Part shown: piece after piece, positions 1-7,256 of the stretch | Layout of the letters: each line of letters begins with the position of its first letter | How positions within the stretch are numbered: position 1 is the first letter of the stretch | DNA from: Spirochaetota bacterium | GTDB lineage: Bacteria > Spirochaetota > UBA4802 > UB4802 | DNA length: 10,151 nucleotides | Reading direction: 5' to 3' | Assembly: GCA_029548025.1 (NCBI GenBank) | Contig: JAKPOE010000346.1 | Coordinates: 1 to 10,151 of the forward strand | The notes under the pieces: model-generated | What the model was told of the DNA's origin: nothing | Seen by the model: only the letters and a program-made list of their open reading frames with translations | The model's database searches: none | Program-made: the position numbers and the translations under genes

Positions 1-1
1 C

Positions 2-793
2 AATAAAGATATTATTGTACTGCCTGGAGTACCTCACGAGTTGCAGTCAATGATGATGAGTGTTATAGAATATTGTAAGAAAAAATATCAATTACAAAAA
101 AAGGAAGAGCTTACCTTTAAAGTTATTATGATGCGTGAAGCGGAGGTTGATTCGGCTGTTAAAGAAATTGTAAATAAACAGGAAAATATTGATATTGCAA
201 TAACCTATGAATCAGGTACAACGACAGTTATACTGAGTCCTAAAAGTGGCAATGTATTACCTGCCGTTGATATTGTTGATGAAATAAAAAAAAGGTTTGG
301 TTCAAAACTGATTTTTGGATATAATTCACTGGAAGAAAAAGTTGTACATTTATTGGCAAAAAATAAATTAAGAGTAGCTGTCGCCGAATCATGTACTGGA
401 GGGCTTATATCCAAACGGATTACCGATATTCCAGGTGCATCCAGCATATTTGCAGGTGGTGTAATTGCCTATAGCAATGAAGCAAAGAAAACTCTATTGG
501 GTGTTAAAGTAGATACATTGAATAGGTTTGGTGCTGTAAGCAGAGAAACAGCACTGGAAATGGCATGGGGAGTTAAACAAAGGTTTGCATCTGATTTTGG
601 TATTGCAACAACGGGAATAGCCGGACCGGATGGTGGGACAAAGGAAAAACCGGTAGGTCTGGTATGTTTTGGTATAGCAGGTAGCGATACTTTTTCAACA
701 CAAATCCAGTTTAGTGGTAATAGGGAGCATGTCAGAACGTTAGCAGCCAATTATATTTTAAATAAACTGTTAACATTTGCGGGGATTGAATAA
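2..793 (+). CDS. cinA: CinA family protein, C-terminal part (nicotinamide-nucleotide amidase domain), 5' end outside window
   Basis: The reading frame is already open at base 2, so the gene is cut by the window edge; 263 residues are visible and roughly 150 N-terminal residues of a usual CinA (about 410-430 aa) are missing. The first visible residues include LPGVPHE, which is the end of the MoCF/COG1058 domain of CinA. The C-terminal domain follows and shows AESCTGG, the SNEAK stretch, FGAVSRETALEMA and GIAGPDGGT..KPVG, all hallmarks of the PncC-type amidase, which converts nicotinamide mononucleotide to nicotinate mononucleotide in the cytoplasmic pyridine-nucleotide salvage cycle. The family is also named after competence-induced genes, but nothing here points to competence. 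A TTG codon at 41 is an internal leucine codon, not a start. The next gene begins 2 bp after the stop, so the two are probably co-transcribed. Confidence 0.93.
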   Translation, partial: NKDIIVLPGVPHELQSMMMSVIEYCKKKYQLQKKEELTFKVIMMREAEVDSAVKEIVNKQENIDIAITYESGTTTVILSPKSGNVLPAVDIVDEIKKRFGSKLIFGYNSLEEKVVHLLAKNKLRVAVAESCTGGLISKRITDIPGASSIFAGGVIAYSNEAKKTLLGVKVDTLNRFGAVSRETALEMAWGVKQRFASDFGIATTGIAGPDGGTKEKPVGLVCFGIAGSDTFSTQIQFSGNREHVRTLAANYILNKLLTFAGIE

Positions 794-795
794 GA

Positions 796-3618
796 ATGAA
801 AAGACGGGTAATTGTACTTGTTATTTTACTGCACAGTATAGTGTGTTCACTGGCTTTTGCCCTTGAAAGCTCCCAACTGTTTGAACAGGGTATGGAAGCT
901 TTCAGGATGGGGAATTATGGGTCTTCGGAGTTAATCTTCAGAAAAATTATTGATGCCAATGATTCATATAAGGATAGAGCATGGTATTATTTAGCATTAT
1001 CGATTTTCTATCAGAAACAATATCGTTCTGCTATATTTGAGTTGAACCGATTTCTTCTTTTGTGTACAACCCCTGATTTATGTAATGAAGCCCGTTACTG
1101 GATTGCTGAATCATATTACTATTTAAATGATTATATAAAAGCCATTGAAGAGTATAACAGATTTATTACTCAAAATAAAAATAAGCAGCTTATTATAAAT
1201 TCATATGATCGTATAGGTGAGATATATTTTAATCAAAAAAGGTATGATGAAGCCATAATTGAATGGAGAAAAGCATTAACATTAACCAGTAAAAAGTTTG
1301 AAGATAGTAACAGGGTGATAAAAATTGGTGAAGCTCTTTTTCTTAGTGAACGTTATTCAGAAGCACTGGATATTCTTGAACCATTAATTCATGCGGTGAA
1401 TGATGCAACTATTTCATCAAAAGCACAGCTTATCGTTGGAAGGATTTATCAGATACAGGGTAAGCATTGGCAGGCAATTAAATATTTAAATGAAATTCCC
1501 GAATCAATGATTAAAATACCTGCTTTTTTAAGTGTACAGTATTTTAAAGCTTTATCATATATTGCACTGAATGATATCTATAATGCACGGTTAAATCTTA
1601 AATCGTATATTTTAATTTCTAATGAAGATTCACCCTATTATTATAATGCACGGTATGAATTAGGAAAAATATTGCTAAATACAAAGGATTTAGATGAAGG
1701 CATATCACTTTTAGCTGATGTGCAGGTAAACAGCAATGATATCGATTTGAGGAGCAGGGCTTCATTTGAATTAGGACAATTGTATTTAAAAAATAATACA
1801 ATCGAAAAAGCAATTCCTTATCTTGAAAATGCTATTTCAATTAATGATCAGGAAAGTCAAAAGTACGTTATGATGACACTGAGCGAATTATATATCGCTA
1901 CAGATCGCTATGATGATGCCAAACGTTTACTTGATTTTATGCTGGAAAAATATCCTTATGAAGAAAATAGGGATGAAATGCTCTATCTTGAAGCAAAAAT
2001 ATATATTTTGCAGGGAGATGTTGAAAAGTCACTTGAATATTTTGAGCTAATTAAAGAAGTTAATCCATTTTCAAAATATCTTGTTGAGCTTGATTATGCC
2101 CAGGCTGTTGATTTTTTTAAACGCGGTGATTATACCAGTGCAATTGCAAGCTGTAACAGATATTTAAATAATTATAAAGTTGATAACAGATATGAAGTTT
2201 TAATAATATTATCGAGATCATATATAAAAATTAATAATTTTAAAAAAGCAGTTGAGACAATAAACCAGTTAATAGCAAAGTTCCCCAAAAAAAACGGGTT
2301 GGACGAGATTTTATATGAGTTGTCGCTATCATTAAATGAGAAGGGGGTAAATGTTGAGAAATACTGGAACTTCATTATTAAAAATTACTATTCGTCTATT
2401 ACTGCCGGTAAGATATATATAGAAAAAGGAGACGAAGCATATAAAAAGAAAAATTATCAGAGTGCTTCATATTTTTACTCACAATATCTATCAATAAAAG
2501 GAAGACCAAGAGAGCGTTCGGTTTTACTGTTTTATATCATTTCTTTATATGAGTTGAAACAGTACAACACAATAATTAAGACGCTGAAGGATAGTGAATA
2601 TATAGCTGTTGATGATTATACAACAAAATTATTGATTAAATGGTTAGCAAAGAGTTATTATATGCTGAAGGATTACACCATTGCATTAAACACGTTTATG
2701 AAACTACCACTCATGGATTATAGTATGGATGATTTAGTTTTGATTTCTGATACAGCATTAAAGAATAATCAACCTGATATTGCTATTGAAACATTACAGT
2801 ATATGGAGCAGGACAATCGGTATAATGAAGTTGCTTACAATATTGCTTTATACTATAAGAACAATGGCAATATTGATTTAGCAACCGAATATTTCAAAAA
2901 GGTCTTAATAAAGAAACACCATGGCATGGTGTTGAGCAATGCACAAATACAATTAGCTCAGATTTATTTAGAGCAGGAACAGTTTGATAATGCGCTAGAA
3001 TTAGTAAAAAATATACAGGATAAAGAAAATATGATTATGCGTGATAGTATAGCATTCATAGCACATTATAAACTTGGGAATATAAATGAAGCTTTAAGCA
3101 TTATTAACAATAAATTAAATGATATAAATATGACCGCTTTTGCAGATGAAATATTTACTTTGTTACTGCAACATTATTATAAACAGAATGATATAAAAAA
3201 TTTAAAGATTATTTATTCATATAGCAGTAAACGAAAAAAACTTATTTCAGTTTCTAATTATTATTATGGTTTGATACATTATATTAATAATAATTATAAT
3301 CAGGCTATTAATTATTTTACTATTGCTTCACGCTTTCAGGATGAATATGGTATATCTTCACGATATTATCTAGGGATCATTTATTTTGCGATACAAAAGA
3401 ATTTTGTTACCGCAAAAAGAAATTTTGATCGCTATTTTGAAAAAGCTGAACAGGATGATATAAACTATTATAATGCTAAGATTTATGTATCAATGCTTCT
3501 TTTTGAAACAGGGAAAAAAGATGAGTCAAAGACTATTCTTTATGAGATAGTTAATAATGAGGGAAATATTCTTGCAAAAATAAAGGCAACTCATCTTATT
3601 AAACATTATGGTTTTTGA
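796..3618 (+). CDS. Large exported tetratricopeptide-repeat protein (940 aa)
   Basis: The protein begins with a basic n-region (MKRR), a hydrophobic core and a Sec signal-peptidase I-like site (A-F-A before Leu23), so it is probably periplasmic or envelope-associated. A cysteine at residue 17 lies in the hydrophobic core but is not in a convincing lipobox. The rest is built almost entirely of helix-turn-helix repeats with TPR spacing, e.g. A..LSIFYQKQYRSAI near residues 69-83, YFNQKRYDEAI near 147 and YLKNNTIEKAI near 332, continuing to the C-terminus. No catalytic domain is visible. TPR solenoids bind proteins or peptides, so a scaffold or assembly role in the envelope is inferred; the partner is unknown. 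The gene starts 2 bp after cinA, with a G-rich stretch in the cinA 3' end as ribosome site. The aroQ start follows 62 bp after the stop. Confidence 0.88.
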   Translation: MKRRVIVLVILLHSIVCSLAFALESSQLFEQGMEAFRMGNYGSSELIFRKIIDANDSYKDRAWYYLALSIFYQKQYRSAIFELNRFLLLCTTPDLCNEARYWIAESYYYLNDYIKAIEEYNRFITQNKNKQLIINSYDRIGEIYFNQKRYDEAIIEWRKALTLTSKKFEDSNRVIKIGEALFLSERYSEALDILEPLIHAVNDATISSKAQLIVGRIYQIQGKHWQAIKYLNEIPESMIKIPAFLSVQYFKALSYIALNDIYNARLNLKSYILISNEDSPYYYNARYELGKILLNTKDLDEGISLLADVQVNSNDIDLRSRASFELGQLYLKNNTIEKAIPYLENAISINDQESQKYVMMTLSELYIATDRYDDAKRLLDFMLEKYPYEENRDEMLYLEAKIYILQGDVEKSLEYFELIKEVNPFSKYLVELDYAQAVDFFKRGDYTSAIASCNRYLNNYKVDNRYEVLIILSRSYIKINNFKKAVETINQLIAKFPKKNGLDEILYELSLSLNEKGVNVEKYWNFIIKNYYSSITAGKIYIEKGDEAYKKKNYQSASYFYSQYLSIKGRPRERSVLLFYIISLYELKQYNTIIKTLKDSEYIAVDDYTTKLLIKWLAKSYYMLKDYTIALNTFMKLPLMDYSMDDLVLISDTALKNNQPDIAIETLQYMEQDNRYNEVAYNIALYYKNNGNIDLATEYFKKVLIKKHHGMVLSNAQIQLAQIYLEQEQFDNALELVKNIQDKENMIMRDSIAFIAHYKLGNINEALSIINNKLNDINMTAFADEIFTLLLQHYYKQNDIKNLKIIYSYSSKRKKLISVSNYYYGLIHYINNNYNQAINYFTIASRFQDEYGISSRYYLGIIYFAIQKNFVTAKRNFDRYFEKAEQDDINYYNAKIYVSMLLFETGKKDESKTILYEIVNNEGNILAKIKATHLIKHYGF

Positions 3619-3644
3619 TGTGTGTTCGATAATGATAGTATATG

Positions 3645-3650
3645 TATAAT
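3645..3650 (+). promoter_or_regulatory. Possible -10 element for aroQ-pepP
   Basis: A perfect TATAAT lies in the short gap between the TPR gene and aroQ, and would give a start near 3657 and a leader of about 25 nt before the chosen aroQ ATG. No good -35 hexamer is found at 16-18 bp, so in this AT-rich sequence it may be chance. Confidence 0.25.
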
Positions 3651-3671
3651 TTGCATGATTTGCGTTTCTAC

Positions 3672-3676
3672 GAGGA
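3672..3676 (+). promoter_or_regulatory. Ribosome binding site that sets the aroQ start
   Basis: GAGGA lies 4 nt upstream of the ATG at 3681. The in-frame ATG at 3642 lacks such a site and would add 13 residues that precede the family's usual N-terminus, so 3681 is preferred. Confidence 0.65.
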
Positions 3677-3680
3677 ATAT

Positions 3681-4130
3681 ATGAAACAATACACTTTCCA
3701 TGTAGTTCATGGTCCAAACTTAAATATGCTTGGGACAAGAGAGCCTGGTATATATGGTGTTTTTACACTTGATGAAATCAATAATAAAATTATTGAATAT
3801 GCAAAGTCGCATAATATAACCATACATTGTTTTCAGACAAACAGTGAAGGTGAAATTATAGATTATATTCAAAGAAATAAAAATTGTGATGGCATTATGA
3901 TAAATCCAGGTGGGTATACGCATACATCCGTTGCAATTCGTGATTGTATAGCCGGATGTAATACACCGGTCATAGAGGTTCATCTATCAAATATACATGC
4001 ACGGGAACATTTCCGAAAACATTCGTACATAGCACCTGTTTGCATTGGGCAGATATGCGGATTTGGTTATTACTCATATATATTGGGAATAGAAGCACTG
4101 GTATATTATCTAAACAATATTCAAAAATAA
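3681..4130 (+). CDS. aroQ: Type II 3-dehydroquinate dehydratase
   Basis: Catalyses reversible dehydration of 3-dehydroquinate to 3-dehydroshikimate, the third step of the shikimate pathway, in the cytoplasm as a dodecamer (family knowledge). From the ATG at 3681 it is 149 residues, the normal type II length. Diagnostic motifs run in order: HGPNLNMLGTREPGIYG near the N-terminus with the catalytic Arg and Tyr of the lid, NPGGYTHTSVAIRD in the middle with substrate-binding residues, and EVHLSNIHAREHFRKHS with the catalytic His. All key residues are present. A longer start at 3642 has no ribosome site and is not used. pepP follows after 10 bp, so these are one transcription unit; aroQ-pepP-efp is also the order in Bacillus subtilis (yqhS-yqhT-efp). 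Confidence 0.96.
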   Translation: MKQYTFHVVHGPNLNMLGTREPGIYGVFTLDEINNKIIEYAKSHNITIHCFQTNSEGEIIDYIQRNKNCDGIMINPGGYTHTSVAIRDCIAGCNTPVIEVHLSNIHAREHFRKHSYIAPVCIGQICGFGYYSYILGIEALVYYLNNIQK

Positions 4131-4140
4131 TGTTAATAGT

Positions 4141-5217
4141 ATGAACTATCTGTCCAGAATAAAAAAGATAAGAAACAAATTAAAAAACAATGACTGTTTT
4201 CCTTATCTGGTAAGTAGTCTTATCAATATCAAATACTGCACTGGATTTGATGGGAGTTACGGATATTTAATTTTTTTTCCTGATGAAACTGTTTTTATAT
4301 CTGATTCGAGATATGAAGAATATGCTATTTCGATTTTGCCTCAAAACGTGCGCTTTGTGTTACAGGAAAAAGATATAAATCAAACACTATCGGCATTGTT
4401 AAAAAAGAAAAGCGTTAAAAAGCTCTTTTTGGAAGAACATGCTATTTCTTTATCGCAATATAAGGCAATGAAAGAACATTGCAGAGGGATTGCACTAGAA
4501 TATGGTGGAGATAGTATCAATGAATTGCGTGTTATAAAAGAAGAGGAAGAGATTGAAATTATAAAGCAAGCTGCAAAACTTACTGATTTATGTTTTAATC
4601 ATATTTTAAATATACTTAAACCTGGAATTACTGAATGGGATGTTGCAGCAGAGATAGAATATTTTTATAAAAAAAATGGTTGTTTAGGAACATCATTTGC
4701 AACTATTGTAGCATCTGGTAATGGTTCTTCAATGCCTCATTATAAGACTGATGTAAAAATAATTAAAGAAGGTGATCCCGTCCTTATTGATATGGGATGT
4801 ATTTACAATGGATATTGTTCTGATATTACACGGACGGTTTTTGTTCATAGTGCTTCAGAAGATATAAAAAATATTTACGTAATAGTAAAAAAAGCTCAAG
4901 AGAATGCCATTGCAGCAGTAAAACCAGGAATGACTACAAATAAACTTGACAGTATTGCACGGGATTTTATAGCTGCTCATGGATATGCAGATAAGTTTGG
5001 GCATTCACTTGGTCATGGAGTAGGAATGGATGTTCATGAGATTCCGGCCATTAAGCAAAATGGCATGATCAAATTAAAAAAGGGGATGGTGATAACCATC
5101 GAGCCTGGTATCTATTTACCAAAACGTGGTGGAGTACGTATTGAAGACATGGTTTTAATAACAAACAATGGATATGAGGTATTAACAAAGAGCCCAAAAG
5201 ATATAATAGTTCTTTAA
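4141..5217 (+). CDS. pepP: M24 family Xaa-Pro aminopeptidase
   Basis: A cytoplasmic dinuclear-metal peptidase expected to remove N-terminal residues preceding proline. Residues 1 to about 125 form a creatinase-type N-terminal domain (I-KYCTGF-GS-G, then the DSRYEEYA stretch). Residues from about 130 to the end are the M24 pita-bread catalytic domain. All five metal ligands are visible: Asp217 (LIDMG), Asp228 (CSDITRT), His292 (GHGVGMDVHE), Glu321 (IEPGIY) and Glu335 (RIED); the supporting histidines 200 and 299 are also kept. At 358 residues it has the short pepP/yqhT-like length rather than the longer E. coli PepP form. The ATG lies 10 bp after aroQ with no clear Shine-Dalgarno sequence, suggesting translational coupling. 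Prolidase (PepQ) activity is the main alternative and cannot be separated by motif alone. Confidence 0.92.
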   Translation: MNYLSRIKKIRNKLKNNDCFPYLVSSLINIKYCTGFDGSYGYLIFFPDETVFISDSRYEEYAISILPQNVRFVLQEKDINQTLSALLKKKSVKKLFLEEHAISLSQYKAMKEHCRGIALEYGGDSINELRVIKEEEEIEIIKQAAKLTDLCFNHILNILKPGITEWDVAAEIEYFYKKNGCLGTSFATIVASGNGSSMPHYKTDVKIIKEGDPVLIDMGCIYNGYCSDITRTVFVHSASEDIKNIYVIVKKAQENAIAAVKPGMTTNKLDSIARDFIAAHGYADKFGHSLGHGVGMDVHEIPAIKQNGMIKLKKGMVITIEPGIYLPKRGGVRIEDMVLITNNGYEVLTKSPKDIIVL

Positions 5218-5239
5218 TATGGTGCATAGCAGTGTTTTG

Positions 5240-5245
5240 TATAAT
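5240..5245 (+). promoter_or_regulatory. Possible -10 element upstream of efp
   Basis: A TATAAT lies in the 230-bp gap between pepP and efp. No clear -35 sequence is present, and a transcript from here would carry a leader of about 195 nt including the palindromic repeat at 5336-5413. The rest of 5218-5335 shows no gene and no strong hairpin. Confidence 0.22.
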
Positions 5246-5335
5246 TATTTTTTGTGGTAAAAAGCATACGCAAATGTAAACATAGTGAATGAGTTGTTGA
5301 TGGGCGGGAATAAGGGATGAAAATATTTGTTGGCA

Positions 5336-5413
5336 GTCATACTGAATCATATCATGGACTGATTTCAGGATATAACGATACCTATTGGGATTCCTGAACA
5401 GGTCCGGAATGAC
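5336..5413. repeat. Short palindromic interspersed repeat (MITE/REP-like, VIPDLIRNP-type)
   Basis: This roughly 78-bp element has inverted ends (GTCAT at 5336-5340 and ATGAC at 5409-5413) and an imperfect inner palindrome around 5390-5410 (ATTCC ... GGAAT). Read on the minus strand it gives a VIPDLFRNP-like peptide. That peptide resembles the spurious VIPDLIRNP peptides often annotated from a family of small dispersed repeats in many bacterial genomes (recalled, not searched). It sits 34 bp before the efp start and would be transcribed with efp if the promoter lies upstream. Only one copy occurs in the window, so its repetitive nature is inferred from resemblance. Confidence 0.55.
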
Positions 5414-5435
5414 ATTGAGGTGTAATTCTATTTTC

Positions 5436-5442
5436 GGAGGAG
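5436..5442 (+). promoter_or_regulatory. Strong ribosome binding site that sets the efp start
   Basis: GGAGGAG lies 5 nt before the ATG at 5448. It decides against the upstream in-frame start at 5385, which would translate through the end of the palindromic repeat. Confidence 0.85.
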
Positions 5443-5447
5443 TTGTA

Positions 5448-6011
5448 ATGATAACAAGTAATGATTTACGAAACGGAACAGTAATCAAAGTTGATGGTGA
5501 TTTATATTCTGTTGTTGATTATCAGCATGTAAAATTGGGTCGTGGCGGTGCGTTTGTACAAACAAAGTTGAAATCCATTACAAAAGGTACTATTGTTGAT
5601 AAGAAGTTTAAAGGTGGCGAAAAGGTTGAAGATGTAAGAATAGAGAAAAAGACTTTACAGTTTTTATATGATGAAGGTGATGCGCTGATTTTTATGGACA
5701 CGGAAACATATGATCAGTTAAGTATTGATAAAAAGAAGGCAGGGAACCTGCTTAATTATATTAAAGAAGGAGATAATGTTGAAGCAACGATGCATAATGA
5801 TGCCATATTGTCAATTGAACCGCCAATATTTGTAGTTTTAAAAGTGACTTATGCTGAACCCGGGGTAAAAGGTGATACTGCAACCAATGTGTTGAAACCG
5901 ATAACTGTTGAGACAGGGGCAACTATACAGGTTCCAATATTTGTAAATGAAGGCGATACTATTAAAGTTGATACACGAAAAGGTGAGTATGTGGAAAGGG
6001 TTAAAAGATAA
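5448..6011 (+). CDS. efp: Elongation factor P with arginine at the modification position
   Basis: EF-P binds ribosomes stalled on consecutive prolines and promotes peptide bond formation. From the ATG at 5448 it is 187 residues, the normal length. The three beta-barrel domains are recognisable: an N-terminal KOW-like domain starting SNDLRNGTVIKVDGDLYSV, a middle OB domain (LQFLYDEGDALIFMD.ETYDQ), and a C-terminal OB domain with the signature KGDTATNVLKP followed by VETGATIQVPIFV..GD.IKVDTR.GEY. The tip of the domain I loop reads HVKLGRGGAF, placing Arg32 where E. coli has Lys34 (beta-lysylated) and B. subtilis has Lys32. Rhamnosylation by EarP targets Arg32 in Pseudomonas-type EF-P, but the surrounding loop here differs from that type. 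The modification state is therefore unknown. A strong Shine-Dalgarno sequence precedes it. Confidence 0.97.
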   Translation: MITSNDLRNGTVIKVDGDLYSVVDYQHVKLGRGGAFVQTKLKSITKGTIVDKKFKGGEKVEDVRIEKKTLQFLYDEGDALIFMDTETYDQLSIDKKKAGNLLNYIKEGDNVEATMHNDAILSIEPPIFVVLKVTYAEPGVKGDTATNVLKPITVETGATIQVPIFVNEGDTIKVDTRKGEYVERVKR

Positions 6012-6033
6012 CTATTGTAGCATAAATAGTTAT
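6008..6033 (+). terminator. AT-rich hairpin at the end of efp
   Basis: ATAACTATT (6008-6016) and AATAGTTAT (6025-6033) are perfect inverse complements, giving a 9-bp stem with an 8-nt loop that includes the efp stop codon. The stem has only one G-C pair per arm and no clean T-tract follows, so it would be at best a weak terminator or a 3'-end stabiliser. Confidence 0.3.
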
Positions 6034-6043
6034 ACTCTATAAA
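6015..6043 (+). promoter_or_regulatory. Weak candidate promoter for the 6067-8798 genes
   Basis: TTGTAG (6015-6020), a 17-bp spacer and TATAAA (6038-6043) would start transcription near 6050, ahead of the GTG at 6067. The -35 is poor and it overlaps the preceding hairpin, so readthrough from efp is an alternative. Confidence 0.3.
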
Positions 6044-6066
6044 AATTTATTATTAAGAACTACAAT

Positions 6067-7218
6067 GTGAAATCAAATATAATAACGAAAGAAGCATATA
6101 AAGCATTTAAAAAAGGGGAAACTTCCGTTGTTATACAACTATTAGAAAAAAATATTGCTATCTCAAATGATCCCTATGATTTTTTTTTGCTTGTAATAGC
6201 ATATCTATTAACAGATAAACTGGTGCAAGCCGAAGCAACATTACGGAAAGCACTCCGACAACATCAAAACTATATTCCTCTTTTAGAGATTAAGGCATTT
6301 CTTATATTGAAAGCTGCAAAAACAAAAGATGATGCCTGTAGCGGATATGTAGATATCATTAAACTATCGCCCAACAATAAAAAAATTACAAAGATTATTA
6401 AAACCGTACATGAAACTGATAATTTTGAAAAATTTCAAAAGCAAGCTAGGATTAAAGATTTTATCACCATACAACCACCAAAAAAACATGCAATGCACAA
6501 ACACCAGCATTCTGGGCGTGCAAGATTTCCAGTAATGAAATGTGTACTGCTTTTTAGCATTATAGCTATAATCATTGCAGGAATTATTTTTTTCTCATCA
6601 CCGCTGGCAAAACTTATAACCCAAAAAATTTCGTTACTTTTTACTGAAACACGGTCAGATATACATGAACTATCAAACATAACACTTGATGGTATGCATT
6701 ATGATGTTATAGATACCATACAAAAATTTAAAACACCTGAATTTTATACTTCCGGAGAAGAGTGTATACGTGATTTTAATCATGCTAAGTGGCTGATCAA
6801 AGAAGGTAAAGAAAATGACGCAATGATTATTCTGAATAAAATAGATGCAAGTAATGTTCAGATGAAGGTTAAACAACGTGTTGCATTTTTAAAGGATTTC
6901 ATCATTAGAAATAGAGAAAGGACAGTTTCAGGTTACTTGTATAATGATGTTATAAAGAAACCGTATCTATATAAGGGGATAAATGTTAAATGGCGTGGTA
7001 AAGTAGCAAATTATAAAAAACAAGGCAGGAATCATACATTTCAATTATTAATAAATTATGAAAATGACAGATTTGATGGTGTGGTTGAAGTTTTTTCATC
7101 TACTGCTGATAACAGTATAACCAATGGCACAATAGCTAATGTTGAAGGAATTATTACCAATATAGTTGCTCAGAAAATTATAGTACTACATGCGTTAAAT
7201 ATTGAAATTGTCCGTTAA
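6067..7218 (+). CDS. TPR-like / single transmembrane / OB-fold-like protein (383 aa)
   Basis: Not a protein I can name. Residues 1 to about 115 are helical with TPR-like periodicity (AYKAFKKGETSVVIQLLEKNI; AYLLTDKLVQAEATLRKAL). A linker rich in Lys and His (about 137-152) leads to one hydrophobic segment at about 157-178, and positive charge before it predicts a cytoplasmic N-terminus and an exported C-terminus. After a short helical hairpin (about 230-260, again TPR-like), residues about 288-383 have the alternating beta pattern G..V.WRGKVANY....H.FQLLINY... VVEVF......NGT.ANVEGIITNI. That pattern resembles the tRNA_anti-like OB-fold domain seen in small envelope proteins. The start is a GTG with only a weak ribosome site; the frame is closed by a stop at 6040-6042 and the next Met is residue 143, so no better start exists. 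An envelope scaffold role is only inference. Confidence 0.8.
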   Translation: MKSNIITKEAYKAFKKGETSVVIQLLEKNIAISNDPYDFFLLVIAYLLTDKLVQAEATLRKALRQHQNYIPLLEIKAFLILKAAKTKDDACSGYVDIIKLSPNNKKITKIIKTVHETDNFEKFQKQARIKDFITIQPPKKHAMHKHQHSGRARFPVMKCVLLFSIIAIIIAGIIFFSSPLAKLITQKISLLFTETRSDIHELSNITLDGMHYDVIDTIQKFKTPEFYTSGEECIRDFNHAKWLIKEGKENDAMIILNKIDASNVQMKVKQRVAFLKDFIIRNRERTVSGYLYNDVIKKPYLYKGINVKWRGKVANYKKQGRNHTFQLLINYENDRFDGVVEVFSSTADNSITNGTIANVEGIITNIVAQKIIVLHALNIEIVR

Positions 7219-7256
7219 CAGTTGTATATCGTATAGTGTATTCATAAGGAAGAAAT

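Noticed and set aside
796..870. Lipoprotein signal in the TPR protein because of Cys17
   Set aside because: The residues before the cysteine (Ser-Ile-Val) do not fit a lipobox, and a better signal-peptidase I site follows at Ala22.
3642..3680. Upstream ATG extension of aroQ
   Set aside because: It has no ribosome site, would add residues before the family N-terminus, and overlaps a possible -10; the ATG at 3681 has GAGGA.
5385..5447. Upstream in-frame extension of efp
   Set aside because: It runs through the palindromic repeat and precedes a strong GGAGGAG site placed for the ATG at 5448, which gives the normal EF-P length.
5069..5488. Minus-strand 139-codon open frame across the pepP end and efp start
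   Set aside because: It overlaps two real genes antisense and its VIPDLFRNP-like stretch is explained by the repeat at 5336-5413. There is no ribosome site or protein family.
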